NCBI RefSeq assembly: GCF_000420805.1
Contig: NZ_ATVQ01000001.1
Location: forward strand, 372,001 to 436,000
Reading direction: 5' to 3'
Length of the DNA stretch: 64,000 nt
From: Yaniella halotolerans DSM 15476
Lineage (GTDB): Bacteria > Actinomycetota > Actinomycetes > Actinomycetales > Micrococcaceae
Below are positions 8,059-16,782 of this stretch, piece by piece; the stretch's first letter is position 1; every line of letters begins with the position of its first letter. The position numbers were made by a program, and so were the translations under genes. The notes beneath the pieces were generated by a model. It did no database searches. It saw only the letters and a list, made by a program, of their open reading frames with translations, and was not told the DNA's origin.

Positions 8059-8856
8059 TTATTCGAGCTGTCCCACTGCCGATGCGAGGATCGCTTCTGA
8101 GATGTCTTGGAACTCGTCGTCAGCGATTTCTCCACTGCCGATGAAGGCGACCATAATGACATGACCCTCGTGGTCAGTCATGACAGTGAGCGCGGTGGTC
8201 GACTGTCCGCCTTCGCCTTCGGTTGGGTAACGCTCCCACAGCAGCCCGGAGCCGGACTCGGTTTCAATCGGCTCTGCTGTGAAGGTGTATTCGAGTTCGG
8301 CCCACTCTGGTTCCGAATCGTCAGCAAGCATCATCGTCAAATCATTACAGGTGGTCGTAATTTCTTCGACGGCTTGCTGGTGTGCGGCAACTTGGTCCGC
8401 AGCCTCTGGTTCGCCGCCGGCATCTTCACTGATCCCGGCAACCTCAATGCTGCCGACACCTGAGAAGTTTTCTCGTCCAAAGTCGACCCTGGTCATCGAA
8501 TCTGATGACGCCAAGATGGGCGACCAATCTAACGCTTCGATGGGGCTGGCACAGGACTGCGGATTAACGGTCATCTCTTCAGCGCTACCCGCGCGCTCTT
8601 CTGCACTCTCACGGACCGCGCCCAGTGCCTCGTCGGTGGCTGGTTGGACTTGGTCAAAGCCCAACTCCATGGCCATATTTGCGCCGGCGCCCGCGGCACG
8701 CTGATCTGATCTTGCATCCGTGGCTAGGAGCGTCTCAAGCTGGTGTCCCTGCCCGGACTCCTGGTTCTGCTCCTCGTCCGAAGCACACGCGGTCAGCCCG
8801 AGCGCAGCCACCGAAATGGTCGCAAACATCTTGGTGAGTTTACCGTTTAGGGTCAT
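8059..8856 (-). CDS. Lipoprotein of unknown function in copper locus
   Basis: This 265-residue protein has a lipoprotein signal: MTLNGKLTKMFATISVAALG followed by the lipobox LTAC, then an acidic linker. The mature part has no motif I recognise; it is acidic and contains two cysteines that might form a disulfide. The layout (a secreted domain with acidic residues throughout) resembles many actinobacterial extracytoplasmic sensor-like lipoproteins. It overlaps the end of the CopD/CtaG gene by 17 bases, so it belongs to the same transcript. A role at the membrane in copper or cytochrome oxidase assembly is inferred from position only. Confidence 0.65.
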   Translation of the reverse strand: MTLNGKLTKMFATISVAALGLTACASDEEQNQESGQGHQLETLLATDARSDQRAAGAGANMAMELGFDQVQPATDEALGAVRESAEERAGSAEEMTVNPQSCASPIEALDWSPILASSDSMTRVDFGRENFSGVGSIEVAGISEDAGGEPEAADQVAAHQQAVEEITTTCNDLTMMLADDSEPEWAELEYTFTAEPIETESGSGLLWERYPTEGEGGQSTTALTVMTDHEGHVIMVAFIGSGEIADDEFQDISEAILASAVGQLE

Positions 8857-10954
8857 GGTTGATCTCCTCGTTGGCTACGGCCATGCGGGCATAGTATTCA
8901 TTCAAATCGTCGAGGTCGCTATCCCCGAGTCGGTCGACGCGATCGTCACGGCGTTTAGCTTGTTGCATATCATCTTGGCGCCAGCGGAACAGCACCATCA
9001 TGGCCATCCCCACCGTTGGGAATTCACCGGTCCCCCACATGATCAGCCCACCGATTTGTTGGTCTTCGATAGCAGAGGCACCCCAGTCGCGGCCGATGGC
9101 TGAGAACCATTCGGACATCAGCAGTGATTCGGAGCCCGTGAGGGACACAGCGATGAATGCGTGGAACACCATGGTCGCTAACAACACGACCAGCCGCAGT
9201 GGATAACTTGGCCTATTGGGTAGTGGGTCGATACCAATCATGACCGATGCGAAGATAAAGCCGGTCAACAAGAAGTGAATATTCATCATCTCGTGACCGA
9301 TGTGGTAGCGCAACGCAAACTCAAAGACCGGGGTGAAGTAGAAAATCACCAGTGATCCGGCAAAGTTCATCGCCGCAAAAATCGGGTTGGTAATGACTTT
9401 TGAATATTTCGAGTGCAGCAGGGCCAGCATGTACTCGCGTGGGCCGCGGGTACCGTCTTTACGGGATGCCATGCTGCGCATAGCGAGAGTAATTGGTGCA
9501 CCGAGTACCAAGAAGATCGGTATAAGCATGGTCAGGATCATGTGGTTGACCATGTGCGCGGAGAACAGCACCAGCCCGTAAATTGCCGGTGCTGCGGAAG
9601 TATCCCACACCAGAATTGCTAAACCGATGAAGAAGAGGATAGTTCGGCGGATCGGCCATTTATCACCGCGTGCGGAGAGTTTTCGGATAGCCCGGATGTA
9701 CCAGACAGCCAAGAAGATGGCGACGGCAACCCAGAGCCAGTTGAAACGCCATTCGGTGATCCAACGGATCGCTGTCAGTTCGGGCGGCAACTCATATTTG
9801 GTGGTAATCCGGGCCGGCGAGGCGTCCGGTGGGATCTCCTCGGGTTTCGGAGGTTCGGAACTACCCAGCAGCGTTGCGGTGACCATGACGCCCACCATGA
9901 TCACAACTTCCACGGCGATCAACTGCCATAGGGTCTTGCGCGCACCGACTGGAGGCTGGGTCGTCCCGGTTTTCAGTCGAGGAATGACACGCACCCGGTG
10001 GGCCAGACCGATAAGACCTAGAGCGATAGTCAAGACGGCTTTCAGGACAACCATCTGGCCGTAGGGTGCAAAGAAGTGACTGAAGTTCTCCATACGGATG
10101 GCCGCATTTGCGACTCCGGATGCGGCAATCAGCGCGATGGCAACCCCTGCAACGGCGGAATACCTGGTCAGCACCGTGTAAACCAGTGGTTGGGTGTTAT
10201 TCGCTCTCGCCCGTGATGTGAGTTGGGCGGTTCCGGTGAGCTTAGGCGCTAGCAGGGCTAGCAGCACTAACCCGCCGATCCACAGCAGCACACCGAGTAG
10301 GTGCAGACCAATCGAGTTGACGGCAGCAAAGTGGTCATCGCCCGAAGATGAGTGACCCACCAGTGCCAACGGGACCACACCGATCAGTGTTAGGACCGCA
10401 CCCCAGGCCATACCGACTGGGGTACGGAGTGCGAAAATGACGCTGGTGACGACAGCTGCGATGATCGTCATCCAGAACCATGCCCGACCAACGGCGATTG
10501 CCAGCACGTAGTCGAGCATGCCTTCGGAAAACCCTTCGGAAGCATTGACGGGCATTCCCGCGACATCCGAATAGGTAAAGACGATTTGTGCAAGGGCACT
10601 GAACGTCCAGATGATCGCTGAGACACTGGCGATTTTTATGGTCCGAGCATACGCCGGGTGTTCCACGGCGTCACTGGGCGGGGCGTGTCCACGGCGCGGC
10701 ATTTTGGTCCACTGCGGCAAAATCACCGCGGCAAACATCAAGGCGCCAAAGGTCAGCGACCAGGCAATATTATGGATCACCTTGGTAGCGGGCAGTGCCC
10801 ACCGGGTGAGCGCACCGGGGTCGGAGAGCTCCTGGACCCCGGTGACACCCGATTGGAGTCCGATGACAATCAAAAATGCCACGCCAGTCACGACCGAGAC
10901 AGGCCAGAGCCAGCTCGGTGCGGTGGTAGTTGGTGTATCAGTTTTCGTTGTCAA
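8840..10954 (-). CDS. Fused CopD / CtaG copper membrane protein
   Basis: A 704-residue multi-pass membrane protein. The N-terminal half (about residues 20-370) resembles CopD, the copper-resistance inner-membrane protein, with LHLLGVLLWIGGLVLLALL and a DUF-type helix bundle. The C-terminal half (about 400-680) is a CtaG/caa3-type cytochrome oxidase assembly domain, with histidine-rich helices such as VLFSAHMVNHMILTMLIP and YHIGHEMMNIHFLLTG. The start is a TTG at 10954 with AAGGAG upstream. Fusions of this kind are common in actinobacteria. It is expected to move copper across the membrane and deliver it to the CuA/CuB oxidase centres, working with the CopC protein encoded upstream. Confidence 0.85.
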   Translation of the reverse strand: MTTKTDTPTTTAPSWLWPVSVVTGVAFLIVIGLQSGVTGVQELSDPGALTRWALPATKVIHNIAWSLTFGALMFAAVILPQWTKMPRRGHAPPSDAVEHPAYARTIKIASVSAIIWTFSALAQIVFTYSDVAGMPVNASEGFSEGMLDYVLAIAVGRAWFWMTIIAAVVTSVIFALRTPVGMAWGAVLTLIGVVPLALVGHSSSGDDHFAAVNSIGLHLLGVLLWIGGLVLLALLAPKLTGTAQLTSRARANNTQPLVYTVLTRYSAVAGVAIALIAASGVANAAIRMENFSHFFAPYGQMVVLKAVLTIALGLIGLAHRVRVIPRLKTGTTQPPVGARKTLWQLIAVEVVIMVGVMVTATLLGSSEPPKPEEIPPDASPARITTKYELPPELTAIRWITEWRFNWLWVAVAIFLAVWYIRAIRKLSARGDKWPIRRTILFFIGLAILVWDTSAAPAIYGLVLFSAHMVNHMILTMLIPIFLVLGAPITLAMRSMASRKDGTRGPREYMLALLHSKYSKVITNPIFAAMNFAGSLVIFYFTPVFEFALRYHIGHEMMNIHFLLTGFIFASVMIGIDPLPNRPSYPLRLVVLLATMVFHAFIAVSLTGSESLLMSEWFSAIGRDWGASAIEDQQIGGLIMWGTGEFPTVGMAMMVLFRWRQDDMQQAKRRDDRVDRLGDSDLDDLNEYYARMAVANEEINHDPKR

Positions 10955-11041
10955 CGGTGCTCCTTGGACAATCCGACGAAGAGTGCTTCGCCGCGAACAG
11001 CCTCAGCTGGCTGCGCTCGTAGCGGTAGATACTGCAGAACT

Positions 11042-11734
11042 CTAGTCCTGCGCAGGGCCTTCAGTTTCGCCAGTAGTGGTGCGGCCGCGCATCACAAGAA
11101 ACACGATGCCAGCTACTACGAGAAGACCGACGCCTCCGGCACCCCAAGCCCAGGTTGGGATTGCGGTTGCAGCCTCGGAATCGCCTGTTTCGTCGGCATC
11201 TCCTGGGGCCTGAGTATCGTCTTCTGATGCTACGGCTTCGTCATCGGTTGATGCATTTTCTTCGTCGGATGGCGCAGATTCTTCCTCAGCGCCGGCGACT
11301 GCTTCACCGCAATCTTGCGGTGCGCCTTCTTCTGGGGCGTTGGGATCCGCATTGGTGAAGCTGAAGCTTTCTTCTCCGGTATGTCCATCTGAGTACACCA
11401 CTCGGTAAGCAACGGTGTAGTCACCCTTTGGCATACCTTCACAAGTTGGGATGGCTAGGTCGTAGCCTTCTACCGCTACTTCACCGTCTTGCCACTGATT
11501 TCCCTGTTCATCGGTTACACGAATCAGATTCGTCAGACCTTGTCCGTCCAGAGGCTGACCGGAGAACTGCAACCGAATTTCTGTAGGCGTCGTTTCGACG
11601 GTTGAATCCCGTTCTGGTGTTGATTCCGTAAGGACATCGTGGGCATGTGCCAGTTGCGGCACCAGCATAAGGCTCATAACGGCGAAGATGCCGGCGAACA
11701 GCATGCCAAATTTTGTTAATACTTTTTGTTGCAT
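11042..11734 (-). CDS. CopC-domain copper-binding surface protein
   Basis: The protein has 230 residues with a signal peptide ending ...QLAHA; the mature chain begins HDVLTESTPERDSTVE, giving the N-terminal histidine that binds copper in CopC. The motif YSDGHTGEESFSF near residue 110 is the second conserved CopC segment. An acidic linker and one C-terminal helix (WGAGGVGLLVVAGIVFLVM) tether it to the membrane. The start ATG has GGAGGAAGA just upstream, and an RNA hairpin abuts that site (11745-11762). It lies upstream of the CopD/CtaG gene on the same strand, so the pair probably acts as a copper uptake or relay system. Confidence 0.85.
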   Translation of the reverse strand: MQQKVLTKFGMLFAGIFAVMSLMLVPQLAHAHDVLTESTPERDSTVETTPTEIRLQFSGQPLDGQGLTNLIRVTDEQGNQWQDGEVAVEGYDLAIPTCEGMPKGDYTVAYRVVYSDGHTGEESFSFTNADPNAPEEGAPQDCGEAVAGAEEESAPSDEENASTDDEAVASEDDTQAPGDADETGDSEAATAIPTWAWGAGGVGLLVVAGIVFLVMRGRTTTGETEGPAQD

Positions 11735-11744
11735 TCTTCCTCCC

Positions 11745-11762
11745 CCAAGTTTCCACTTGGGT
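11745..11762 (-). promoter_or_regulatory. Hairpin abutting the copC ribosome-binding site
   Basis: CCCAAGT and ACTTGGG form a perfect 7-bp stem with a 4-base loop. On the minus strand the stem ends directly against GGAGGAAGA, the ribosome-binding site of the CopC gene. It may be an operator or an element that modulates translation. Confidence 0.4.
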
Positions 11763-11774
11763 CGTTCCGGGGTT

Positions 11775-11795
11775 GCGGGAGGGCCATTCCCGCAG
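11775..11795 (-). terminator. Hairpin after the histidine-rich membrane gene
   Basis: TGCGGGA and TCCCGCA pair across seven bases, 12 bases after the stop of the upstream gene. There is no T-run, so it may be a weak or processing hairpin rather than a full terminator, leaving read-through into the CopC gene. Confidence 0.3.
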
Positions 11796-11806
11796 GCAGG
11801 CCGCTA

Positions 11807-12472
11807 TCAGACGAACACAGGAGGGCCACGGGTTGAACGAGCTTGGGAGATGTCTACCGGTCGCGGGAGCCAGCTCCAGGAGAGGCTCGGTACACGTTTA
11901 GGACGAGCAATACTGACAGGTTGCGTTGCTAGCACCAAACGTGTTGGTGCCAGCAATAGCCAGCCAACAAGCGTCACGAGGCACTGTTCTCCGCGCACGA
12001 TCACCGCGGTGGTAAAGACTGCGGCGAAAATATGTGCCGCGACCATAACGATGTCCGCAGTAGCCGCGGCGTGCACCATCTCTGCACCGGCCACAGACAT
12101 TGTGTGCCCTGCATGACTGTCTGTCAGCACCGCGAGATCGTGATGGGCGTGTGCGTCCTGGACCGTTGGTGCCCCGGTATACGGCAGCGAATACAGTGCG
12201 TGAAATACGATTTGGGCAACGACGGTGGTAGTCGCCGTCGACCATTTTGAAATCCGTCTTCCCGCGAGTCCCACCGCGATGGGGGCAGTGATAGCTGCAG
12301 AAAAGCCGAGCAGTTCAAACGGGATGGTATCGGCGGCACCATGCATTATTGAATGCGCCGCCTGGTGCCCGCCAGCAGCCAACAAGACCGCGAAAACGGC
12401 AACCGTCCAACCGCGAAGCAGGCGGGCAACACCGGATACACGGCTGCTGAACACAGCGTTATCCGACGTCAT
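11807..12472 (-). CDS. Histidine-rich membrane protein of copper locus
   Basis: This 221-residue protein has about five hydrophobic segments. Its loops are histidine-rich, notably GGHQAAHSIMHG in the first third and DAHAHHDLAVLTDSHAGHTM in the middle. Histidine and methionine clusters of this kind usually bind copper or another transition metal. The basic C-terminal tail after the last helix (RPKRVPSLSWSWLPRP) is probably cytoplasmic. It is encoded just upstream of the CopC gene on the same strand with a 72-base gap. I do not know a named family; it resembles small DUF-type membrane proteins of actinobacterial copper loci. A metal-transfer role is inferred. Confidence 0.6.
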   Translation of the reverse strand: MTSDNAVFSSRVSGVARLLRGWTVAVFAVLLAAGGHQAAHSIMHGAADTIPFELLGFSAAITAPIAVGLAGRRISKWSTATTTVVAQIVFHALYSLPYTGAPTVQDAHAHHDLAVLTDSHAGHTMSVAGAEMVHAAATADIVMVAAHIFAAVFTTAVIVRGEQCLVTLVGWLLLAPTRLVLATQPVSIARPKRVPSLSWSWLPRPVDISQARSTRGPPVFV

Positions 12473-12580
12473 GTACTCTCCTGCTTTAGCACGGCACCGG
12501 CGCTCAACGGTGCAGAAAATGAATCAGCTCCATTAAAGCATCTTTTATTCGAGACATACTCCAGCACCGTTAACAACAAA

Positions 12581-12605
12581 GACGCCCCGGAATCTCCGGA
12601 GCGTC
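12581..12605 (-). terminator. Rho-independent terminator of HU gene
   Basis: An 11-bp stem (one G-T wobble on the minus strand) with a 3-base loop lies 23 bases past the HU stop. It is followed on the minus strand by TTTGTTGTT. This is a good intrinsic terminator. Confidence 0.75.
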
Positions 12606-12627
12606 TCAGTTCTAAAGGAACTAAAGC

Positions 12628-12918
12628 TTATTTTTTCTCGCCAGTGGCGGCAGCCTTCAGCTTCGAACCAGCGGAGAGCTTAACACCGTGACCGGCTGGG
12701 ATTTCGATTGCTTCGCCGGTACGTGGGTTACGACCGGTGCGAGCTGCACGGTTGGTGCGTTCTACTGAGAACCAGCCTGGGATGGTGATTTTTTCGCCTT
12801 TTGAAACCTGCGAGGAGAATACCTCGAATACGGCGTCCAGCACACCGTTAACGGCGGTGGCAGAATTGCCAGATTTTTCGGCGACTGCTGCAACAAGTTC
12901 ACTGCGGTTCATAGCCAT
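12628..12918 (-). CDS. hup: DNA-binding protein HU
   Basis: The protein has 96 residues with the full HU fold: MAMNRSELVAAVAEKSG at the start, then FSSQVSKGEKITIPGWFSVE, and the DNA-arm signature RTNRAARTGRNPRTGE. It ends in a short lysine/alanine tail. HU is a nucleoid protein that bends DNA as a dimer. I chose the ATG at 12918 because AGGAGG lies five bases upstream; a second ATG two codons later is possible, and a longer frame to 13071 lacks any signal. It is a monocistronic gene with its own terminator. Confidence 0.92.
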   Translation of the reverse strand: MAMNRSELVAAVAEKSGNSATAVNGVLDAVFEVFSSQVSKGEKITIPGWFSVERTNRAARTGRNPRTGEAIEIPAGHGVKLSAGSKLKAAATGEKK

Positions 12919-13209
12919 ATGTCCTCCTGGACTTTTGGTTGTCTTAAACCCGACGTTCGCCGGGCTCCTTTGGGAAAAGCTACCACCAATGGCGCCATTT
13001 GTGGCGCTTTTGAAGGCGATTTTTGCGGAATTTCGCGGAAATAAGCGTTTTTTGGGTGAAAAGTCTGCCAAAGTTCAGCTTCTTCCCAGCAAAGACGCCG
13101 GTCTGGGCGACCCTCACAGTTGTAAAAATCCAGGAAAATAGGCGGGTTTCAGCTCGCGAAAGTGTCAGGAAAAGTCTTCCTATGAGCTGAGGAAAGACTG
13201 TCATTCAGG

Positions 13210-14715
13210 CTAGTTATCGCGAAAACTCTTGAAGCTGAAGGCTGTCATCAGCAGGCTCAGAATGCTAATGGCACCGGTGAGTATGACGCCTGCAATCTTA
13301 GTCTCCAGCATGAGGGAGTTATCAGTAAAAAAGAGCATAGTGGCCATCACGGTGAGCACGACTCCAACAACCGTGAGCAATCCGAAAACGAACACTCCAA
13401 AGAACCCCAGGGTACGTATTGCACTGGATTTTTTGGGCTGTTCAGATTCCGTCTCGGGCTGTTGAGGTTCCGTCGTAGAATGTTCGGCAACCTCGCCGAC
13501 TTCAAAGGTCGGTATGTCGGTTCGCTCGTCAGTTCGTCTCTGAGTCACCGCTGGTTCGGCCGGGGCGATTTCCTTTTCAGGTTCAGCTGGTTGCAACGGT
13601 TCATCGGTTGAACCCTCAGCATTTTCGTCTGATGGTTCATCCGTAAGGAGCTGCCTTTGAATTTCCGCCTCAGCCGGTGAAGGTTCCGAGGAGCGCTCTT
13701 CTTCAAGCTCTTCAGCTGGTGCAGCATCAGCAGTTGGACCGGAGTCTTCAGGGCTTCCGGGAGATTCTGTTGACTCAGCTTCCGGCTGCGTCTGTATGGG
13801 CATAGCTGCAGGTGTTACAGCAGGAACACCATCGTGGTCGGGCTTTGGGGTGGCCTCGTCCTCGTGCTTGTTAGTTGGTTCGGCTACTTCGCTATTGGGA
13901 GCAGCCTCGGGGATTTCAGTATCTTCAGCAGGCACCAATGCAGGTTCGATCTGTGGTGCGGGGTCTTCGATCCGTTCTTCTCGGGAGACCTCAGTTTCGT
14001 CGAGGCGTTCTTCAGCTTCCACTGGTTCAGGTTGATGCTCGGTCTCAACCGGGTCAGCCGGATCGTTATTTACCGTGTCTTCAGCAGGTACAGGTGCATC
14101 GGCTACTTCTTCGGTGGGTTCTTCATGCACGGCAGGAGGCACGGCTGCGAAGTTGAGTCCTTCAAGTCCTGCATCGAGACCGAGGAGTTTGTCCGGCTGA
14201 TCATAGAGTTCTCCCCACAATTCTTTGACCGAGCTGACGTTGTGTCTGCGAGCTAGTTCGATCACGATCTGGCTGGTTTGTTCGACTGAATTGCTGTCGC
14301 TGTATTCGTCAAAAAGATCCAAGGCCTGCAATACCGTGGAGAGTTGAAATTCTGGGAGATCCGGGAGGTATTTTTTCGCAAGTTCTCTGCAGTCGAGCCA
14401 GCGAAACTCCGGCGGGGTTTCGCCGCTATGTTGACTGGCAGCTTGAAAAACCTCTTTATCTGCATCGCGGTAGTAGCTCACAACCGGCAACGTGCCAACC
14501 ATCATGGTCAGCTGCGATAGGGCTTGGCCCCAGGTTTTGGTTTGCCGTGGTGGTTCTTTACTTGCATCACCAGCGGTGGTGGGTGGGATGACTGGCCAGG
14601 AGTCCACGAGGGTGATGTTACCGTTGACGAGTTTGACGTATGAAGCATGGGAGACCGATGCGGGGTCCAAGTGTGTGGTCTGTAATTCAAGTGCCACAAA
14701 ACTCAACACTGTCAT
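13210..14715 (-). CDS. Membrane-anchored protein with degenerate exonuclease fold
   Basis: A 501-residue protein in three parts. Residues 1-160 resemble a DnaQ-like DEDD exonuclease: VLSFVALELQTTHLDPAS lines up with the usual D-x-E strand, VVSYYRDADKEVF with exonuclease II, and LSTVLQALDLF plus QTSQIVIELARRH with the last helix. The D-x-E pair reads E-x-Q and the final aspartate position reads glutamine, so activity looks lost. Residues 165-420 form a long acidic, proline-rich linker. The C-terminus has two membrane helices (FFGVFVFGLLTVVGVVLTV and IAGVILTGAISILSLLMTAF). The start is ATG at 14715 after GAGGGGAGG. The fold assignment is from motif order only. Confidence 0.5.
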   Translation of the reverse strand: MTVLSFVALELQTTHLDPASVSHASYVKLVNGNITLVDSWPVIPPTTAGDASKEPPRQTKTWGQALSQLTMMVGTLPVVSYYRDADKEVFQAASQHSGETPPEFRWLDCRELAKKYLPDLPEFQLSTVLQALDLFDEYSDSNSVEQTSQIVIELARRHNVSSVKELWGELYDQPDKLLGLDAGLEGLNFAAVPPAVHEEPTEEVADAPVPAEDTVNNDPADPVETEHQPEPVEAEERLDETEVSREERIEDPAPQIEPALVPAEDTEIPEAAPNSEVAEPTNKHEDEATPKPDHDGVPAVTPAAMPIQTQPEAESTESPGSPEDSGPTADAAPAEELEEERSSEPSPAEAEIQRQLLTDEPSDENAEGSTDEPLQPAEPEKEIAPAEPAVTQRRTDERTDIPTFEVGEVAEHSTTEPQQPETESEQPKKSSAIRTLGFFGVFVFGLLTVVGVVLTVMATMLFFTDNSLMLETKIAGVILTGAISILSLLMTAFSFKSFRDN

Positions 14716-14843
14716 TGTTGCAATGCCTCCCCTCTTAGCGCTTGATAAGGCAAGGATATCGTATAGCAGTCCCGTGCGATTCATTGTGTGATGTTGTGGT
14801 GTCCTGGCGGGAACCTCGTGCGCAACAGTTAGCCCTTAAATAA

Positions 14844-14880
14844 AAAATCTGGCCGTCGGGCGAACCGACGGCCAGATTTT
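14844..14880. terminator. Strong bidirectional terminator after rpsN
   Basis: AAAATCTGGCCGTCGG pairs perfectly with its complement, a 16-bp stem around a 5-base loop, with A- and T-runs at the two ends. It lies just past the S14 stop and would end the L28-L33-S14 transcript. Confidence 0.85.
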
Positions 14881-14896
14881 TCAAAAACTCAGCGAG

Positions 14897-15202
14897 TTAC
14901 CATGATGACTTAGTGACACCTGGTAGTTCGCCACGGTGGGCCATATCGCGGAGGCGAACACGGGAGATACCGAACTTCTGCAGGGTACCGCGTGGACGAC
15001 CGTCAATGGAGTCACGGTTGCGAACACGTACTGGAGAGGCGTCGCGTGGCATCTTCTGGAGACCTACGCGTGCTTCTTCGCGCTCTTCGTCAGTAGCATC
15101 TGGGCTGATCAGCTGTGCTTTCAGCTTTTTGCGGTGTTCATCGTAACGAGCAACGATCTCTTTACGCTTCTCGTTTTTCGCGATCATAGATTTCTTAGCC
15201 AA
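14897..15202 (-). CDS. rpsN: 30S ribosomal protein S14 (zinc-free, 101 aa)
   Basis: The protein has 101 residues, the long form of S14 that lacks the CxxC zinc ribbon. The C-terminal [20 protein letters not shown], then [21 protein letters not shown], is diagnostic. The start is a TTG at 15202 with GAGAGGAG upstream, and that site lies inside the end of the L33 gene. It is the last gene of a three-gene ribosomal operon and is followed by a strong terminator. S14 helps assemble the head of the small subunit near the decoding region. Confidence 0.95.
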   Translation of the reverse strand: MAKKSMIAKNEKRKEIVARYDEHRKKLKAQLISPDATDEEREEARVGLQKMPRDASPVRVRNRDSIDGRPRGTLQKFGISRVRLRDMAHRGELPGVTKSSW

Positions 15203-15205
15203 TGC

Positions 15206-15373
15206 TTAGCGCTCCTCTCGAAAATCAACGTGCTTGCGGGCTACAGGGTCGTATTTCTTCAAGGTAATACGATCTGGGTTGTTACGGCGGTTCTTACGGG
15301 TCACGTAAGTAAAACCGGTGCCGGCGGTTGATTTCATTTTGATAATGGGGCGCAAGCCCTTTTCGCGTGCCAT
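15206..15373 (-). CDS. rpmG: 50S ribosomal protein L33 (zinc-free)
   Basis: This 55-residue protein runs from an ATG at 15373 to a TAA at 15206. It starts [20 protein letters not shown], then [20 protein letters not shown], which is textbook L33. No cysteines are present, so this is the C-minus (zinc-independent) form. Its gene begins three bases after the L28 stop and ends three bases before the S14 start, so the three are translated as one unit. Confidence 0.95.
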   Translation of the reverse strand: MAREKGLRPIIKMKSTAGTGFTYVTRKNRRNNPDRITLKKYDPVARKHVDFREER

Positions 15374-15375
15374 TC

Positions 15376-15612
15376 TTAGAGCTTCACTCCCTTAGCGACG
15401 AGTTCTGAAATGACAGAATCGATACCGCGTGCATCAATGACTTTGATGCCGCGTGCAGATACGTTTAGCGTTACTTTGCGACCCAGTGAAGGGACGAAGT
15501 AGTTCTTCTTTTGGATATTTGGGTTAAACCGACGCTTGGTACGGCGGTTCGAGTGGGAGACTTTATAGCCTGTCCCCGGTCCAGCTCCGGTTACCTGGCA
15601 ATGTGCTGCCAT
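15376..15612 (-). CDS. rpmB: 50S ribosomal protein L28
   Basis: The protein has 78 residues beginning [20 protein letters not shown], then [19 protein letters not shown], and ending [12 protein letters not shown]. This matches the housekeeping L28 of Micrococcaceae. Only one cysteine of the ancestral CxxC is left, so it should not bind zinc. The start ATG at 15612 has GAGGAG upstream; the frame is open to 15705 but without a start signal. It is the first gene of the L28-L33-S14 operon. No zinc-uptake-regulator palindrome is visible upstream, so Zur control is not supported. Confidence 0.93.
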   Translation of the reverse strand: MAAHCQVTGAGPGTGYKVSHSNRRTKRRFNPNIQKKNYFVPSLGRKVTLNVSARGIKVIDARGIDSVISELVAKGVKL

Positions 15613-16009
15613 GATCACTCCTCGGTTGTAAGCAGTAGTAAAAGGACGGGCGAAATATTGTTGCGCTGATGGAGTCAACGACAACTTCGCCACCAGTTGT
15701 GACACCGCGCTCTTACTGCGACTTTCTCGAAGGATTACCAGGCTGGGTGAGAACCAACCGAAGTGCCCTTTTCATCGCTAGGGTGAAGACGGTGAGTCTC
15801 TTTGGTTGCTTGCGCAATAAAGAGAGCCAAAATTTCGTATCTTCAGTACACTCTCCGTCGCTGCCTCCGGCCATGGTCGGGCCGAATTGAGCATAGTACT
15901 GACGACAAACTCATATTTTAGCCCGCCTGGAACGTTTAATCAAACCGAAACAATGGCTTAGTGCTCAGGACCTACGACGGACACGGTTCGCCGTGAGTGT
16001 TCGGAGATT
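15613..16009. other. Intergenic region ahead of the ribosomal operon
   Basis: No convincing gene or RNA element is visible in these 397 bases. The stretch must contain the promoter of the L28 operon (minus strand) and the end of the MarR transcript. It is more AT-rich than its neighbours near 15900-15960. Confidence 0.4.
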
Positions 16010-16516
16010 TCATGCCGAAAACAGCCAGTGATCCGGTTCATTGCGGCGCAGCATATGATCCATGAGCTCAATGGCTTGGCGCAGTTCCTCACCTGATAAT
16101 GATTCAAGCATGTGGCTTTCTACTGCTCGATGATAGACGTCTCGCAAATTCGTGATCAATTTTCGACCGGCCGGAGTTATTTGGGCGACCGTGACTCGTC
16201 TATCATGCTCCGACAACCGACGTATGAGCAGGCCTCGTCCTTCGAGCTTGCGCGCTACGTGGGACAAGCGTGACAATGATGAGTTGCATCGTGTAGCCAG
16301 TCGAGTCATGCTCATGTGGCCTGTTTCATTTGAAAGATGATCTAATACCTGAAATTCAAAGAAGCTAATCTTTCCAGCTTTTTGTAAGTCATGCTCAAGA
16401 TCTGGCAGGACCCCCATGTAAACGGCAACCACTCGATGCCAGAAGTTCATTTCGTGTGAGCCGGAAGGCATCATGAGTGATTCGTGTGGATCGGTGTCGT
16501 GTGCAATTTCCACCAT
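16010..16516 (-). CDS. MarR-family transcriptional regulator
   Basis: A 168-residue winged-helix protein. The recognition region MTRLATRCNSSLSRLSHVAR is followed by the wing LEGRGLLIRRLSEHDRRVTV, which ends in the MarR hallmark DRR. Residues 20-60 and the C-terminal helices form the dimer region. I chose the ATG at 16516, with AAGGAAACCATT upstream, over the open extension to 16609. No divergent target gene lies next to it, so it may act on itself or at a distance. The effector cannot be inferred. Confidence 0.85.
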   Translation of the reverse strand: MVEIAHDTDPHESLMMPSGSHEMNFWHRVVAVYMGVLPDLEHDLQKAGKISFFEFQVLDHLSNETGHMSMTRLATRCNSSLSRLSHVARKLEGRGLLIRRLSEHDRRVTVAQITPAGRKLITNLRDVYHRAVESHMLESLSGEELRQAIELMDHMLRRNEPDHWLFSA

Positions 16517-16782
16517 AATGGTTTCCTTCTTCCTGATCGCCAGAGTCGAAGAGGCTCGAGTCACTTTGGCCCGCTCCGGCTTGGCTCGCAAACGTTGATC
16601 ATCAATCACCGCTTACGTTAATATTTGATCTCCCACTTCCCGACGAAAACTAAAAAGTTCACCCCGGGGATCACCCTTTGCAACCTGAGCATGCACTGGC
16701 TCTATCGCACCGTAAGCAGCAACTACACTGCACTAGTTCGCGTGGTTATGAATTATGCGCCCCTTTGGCGGGCCCCAGGAGG

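Noticed and set aside
15613-15705. A Zur box controlling the zinc-free ribosomal proteins
   Set aside because: No palindrome close to the actinobacterial Zur consensus was found.
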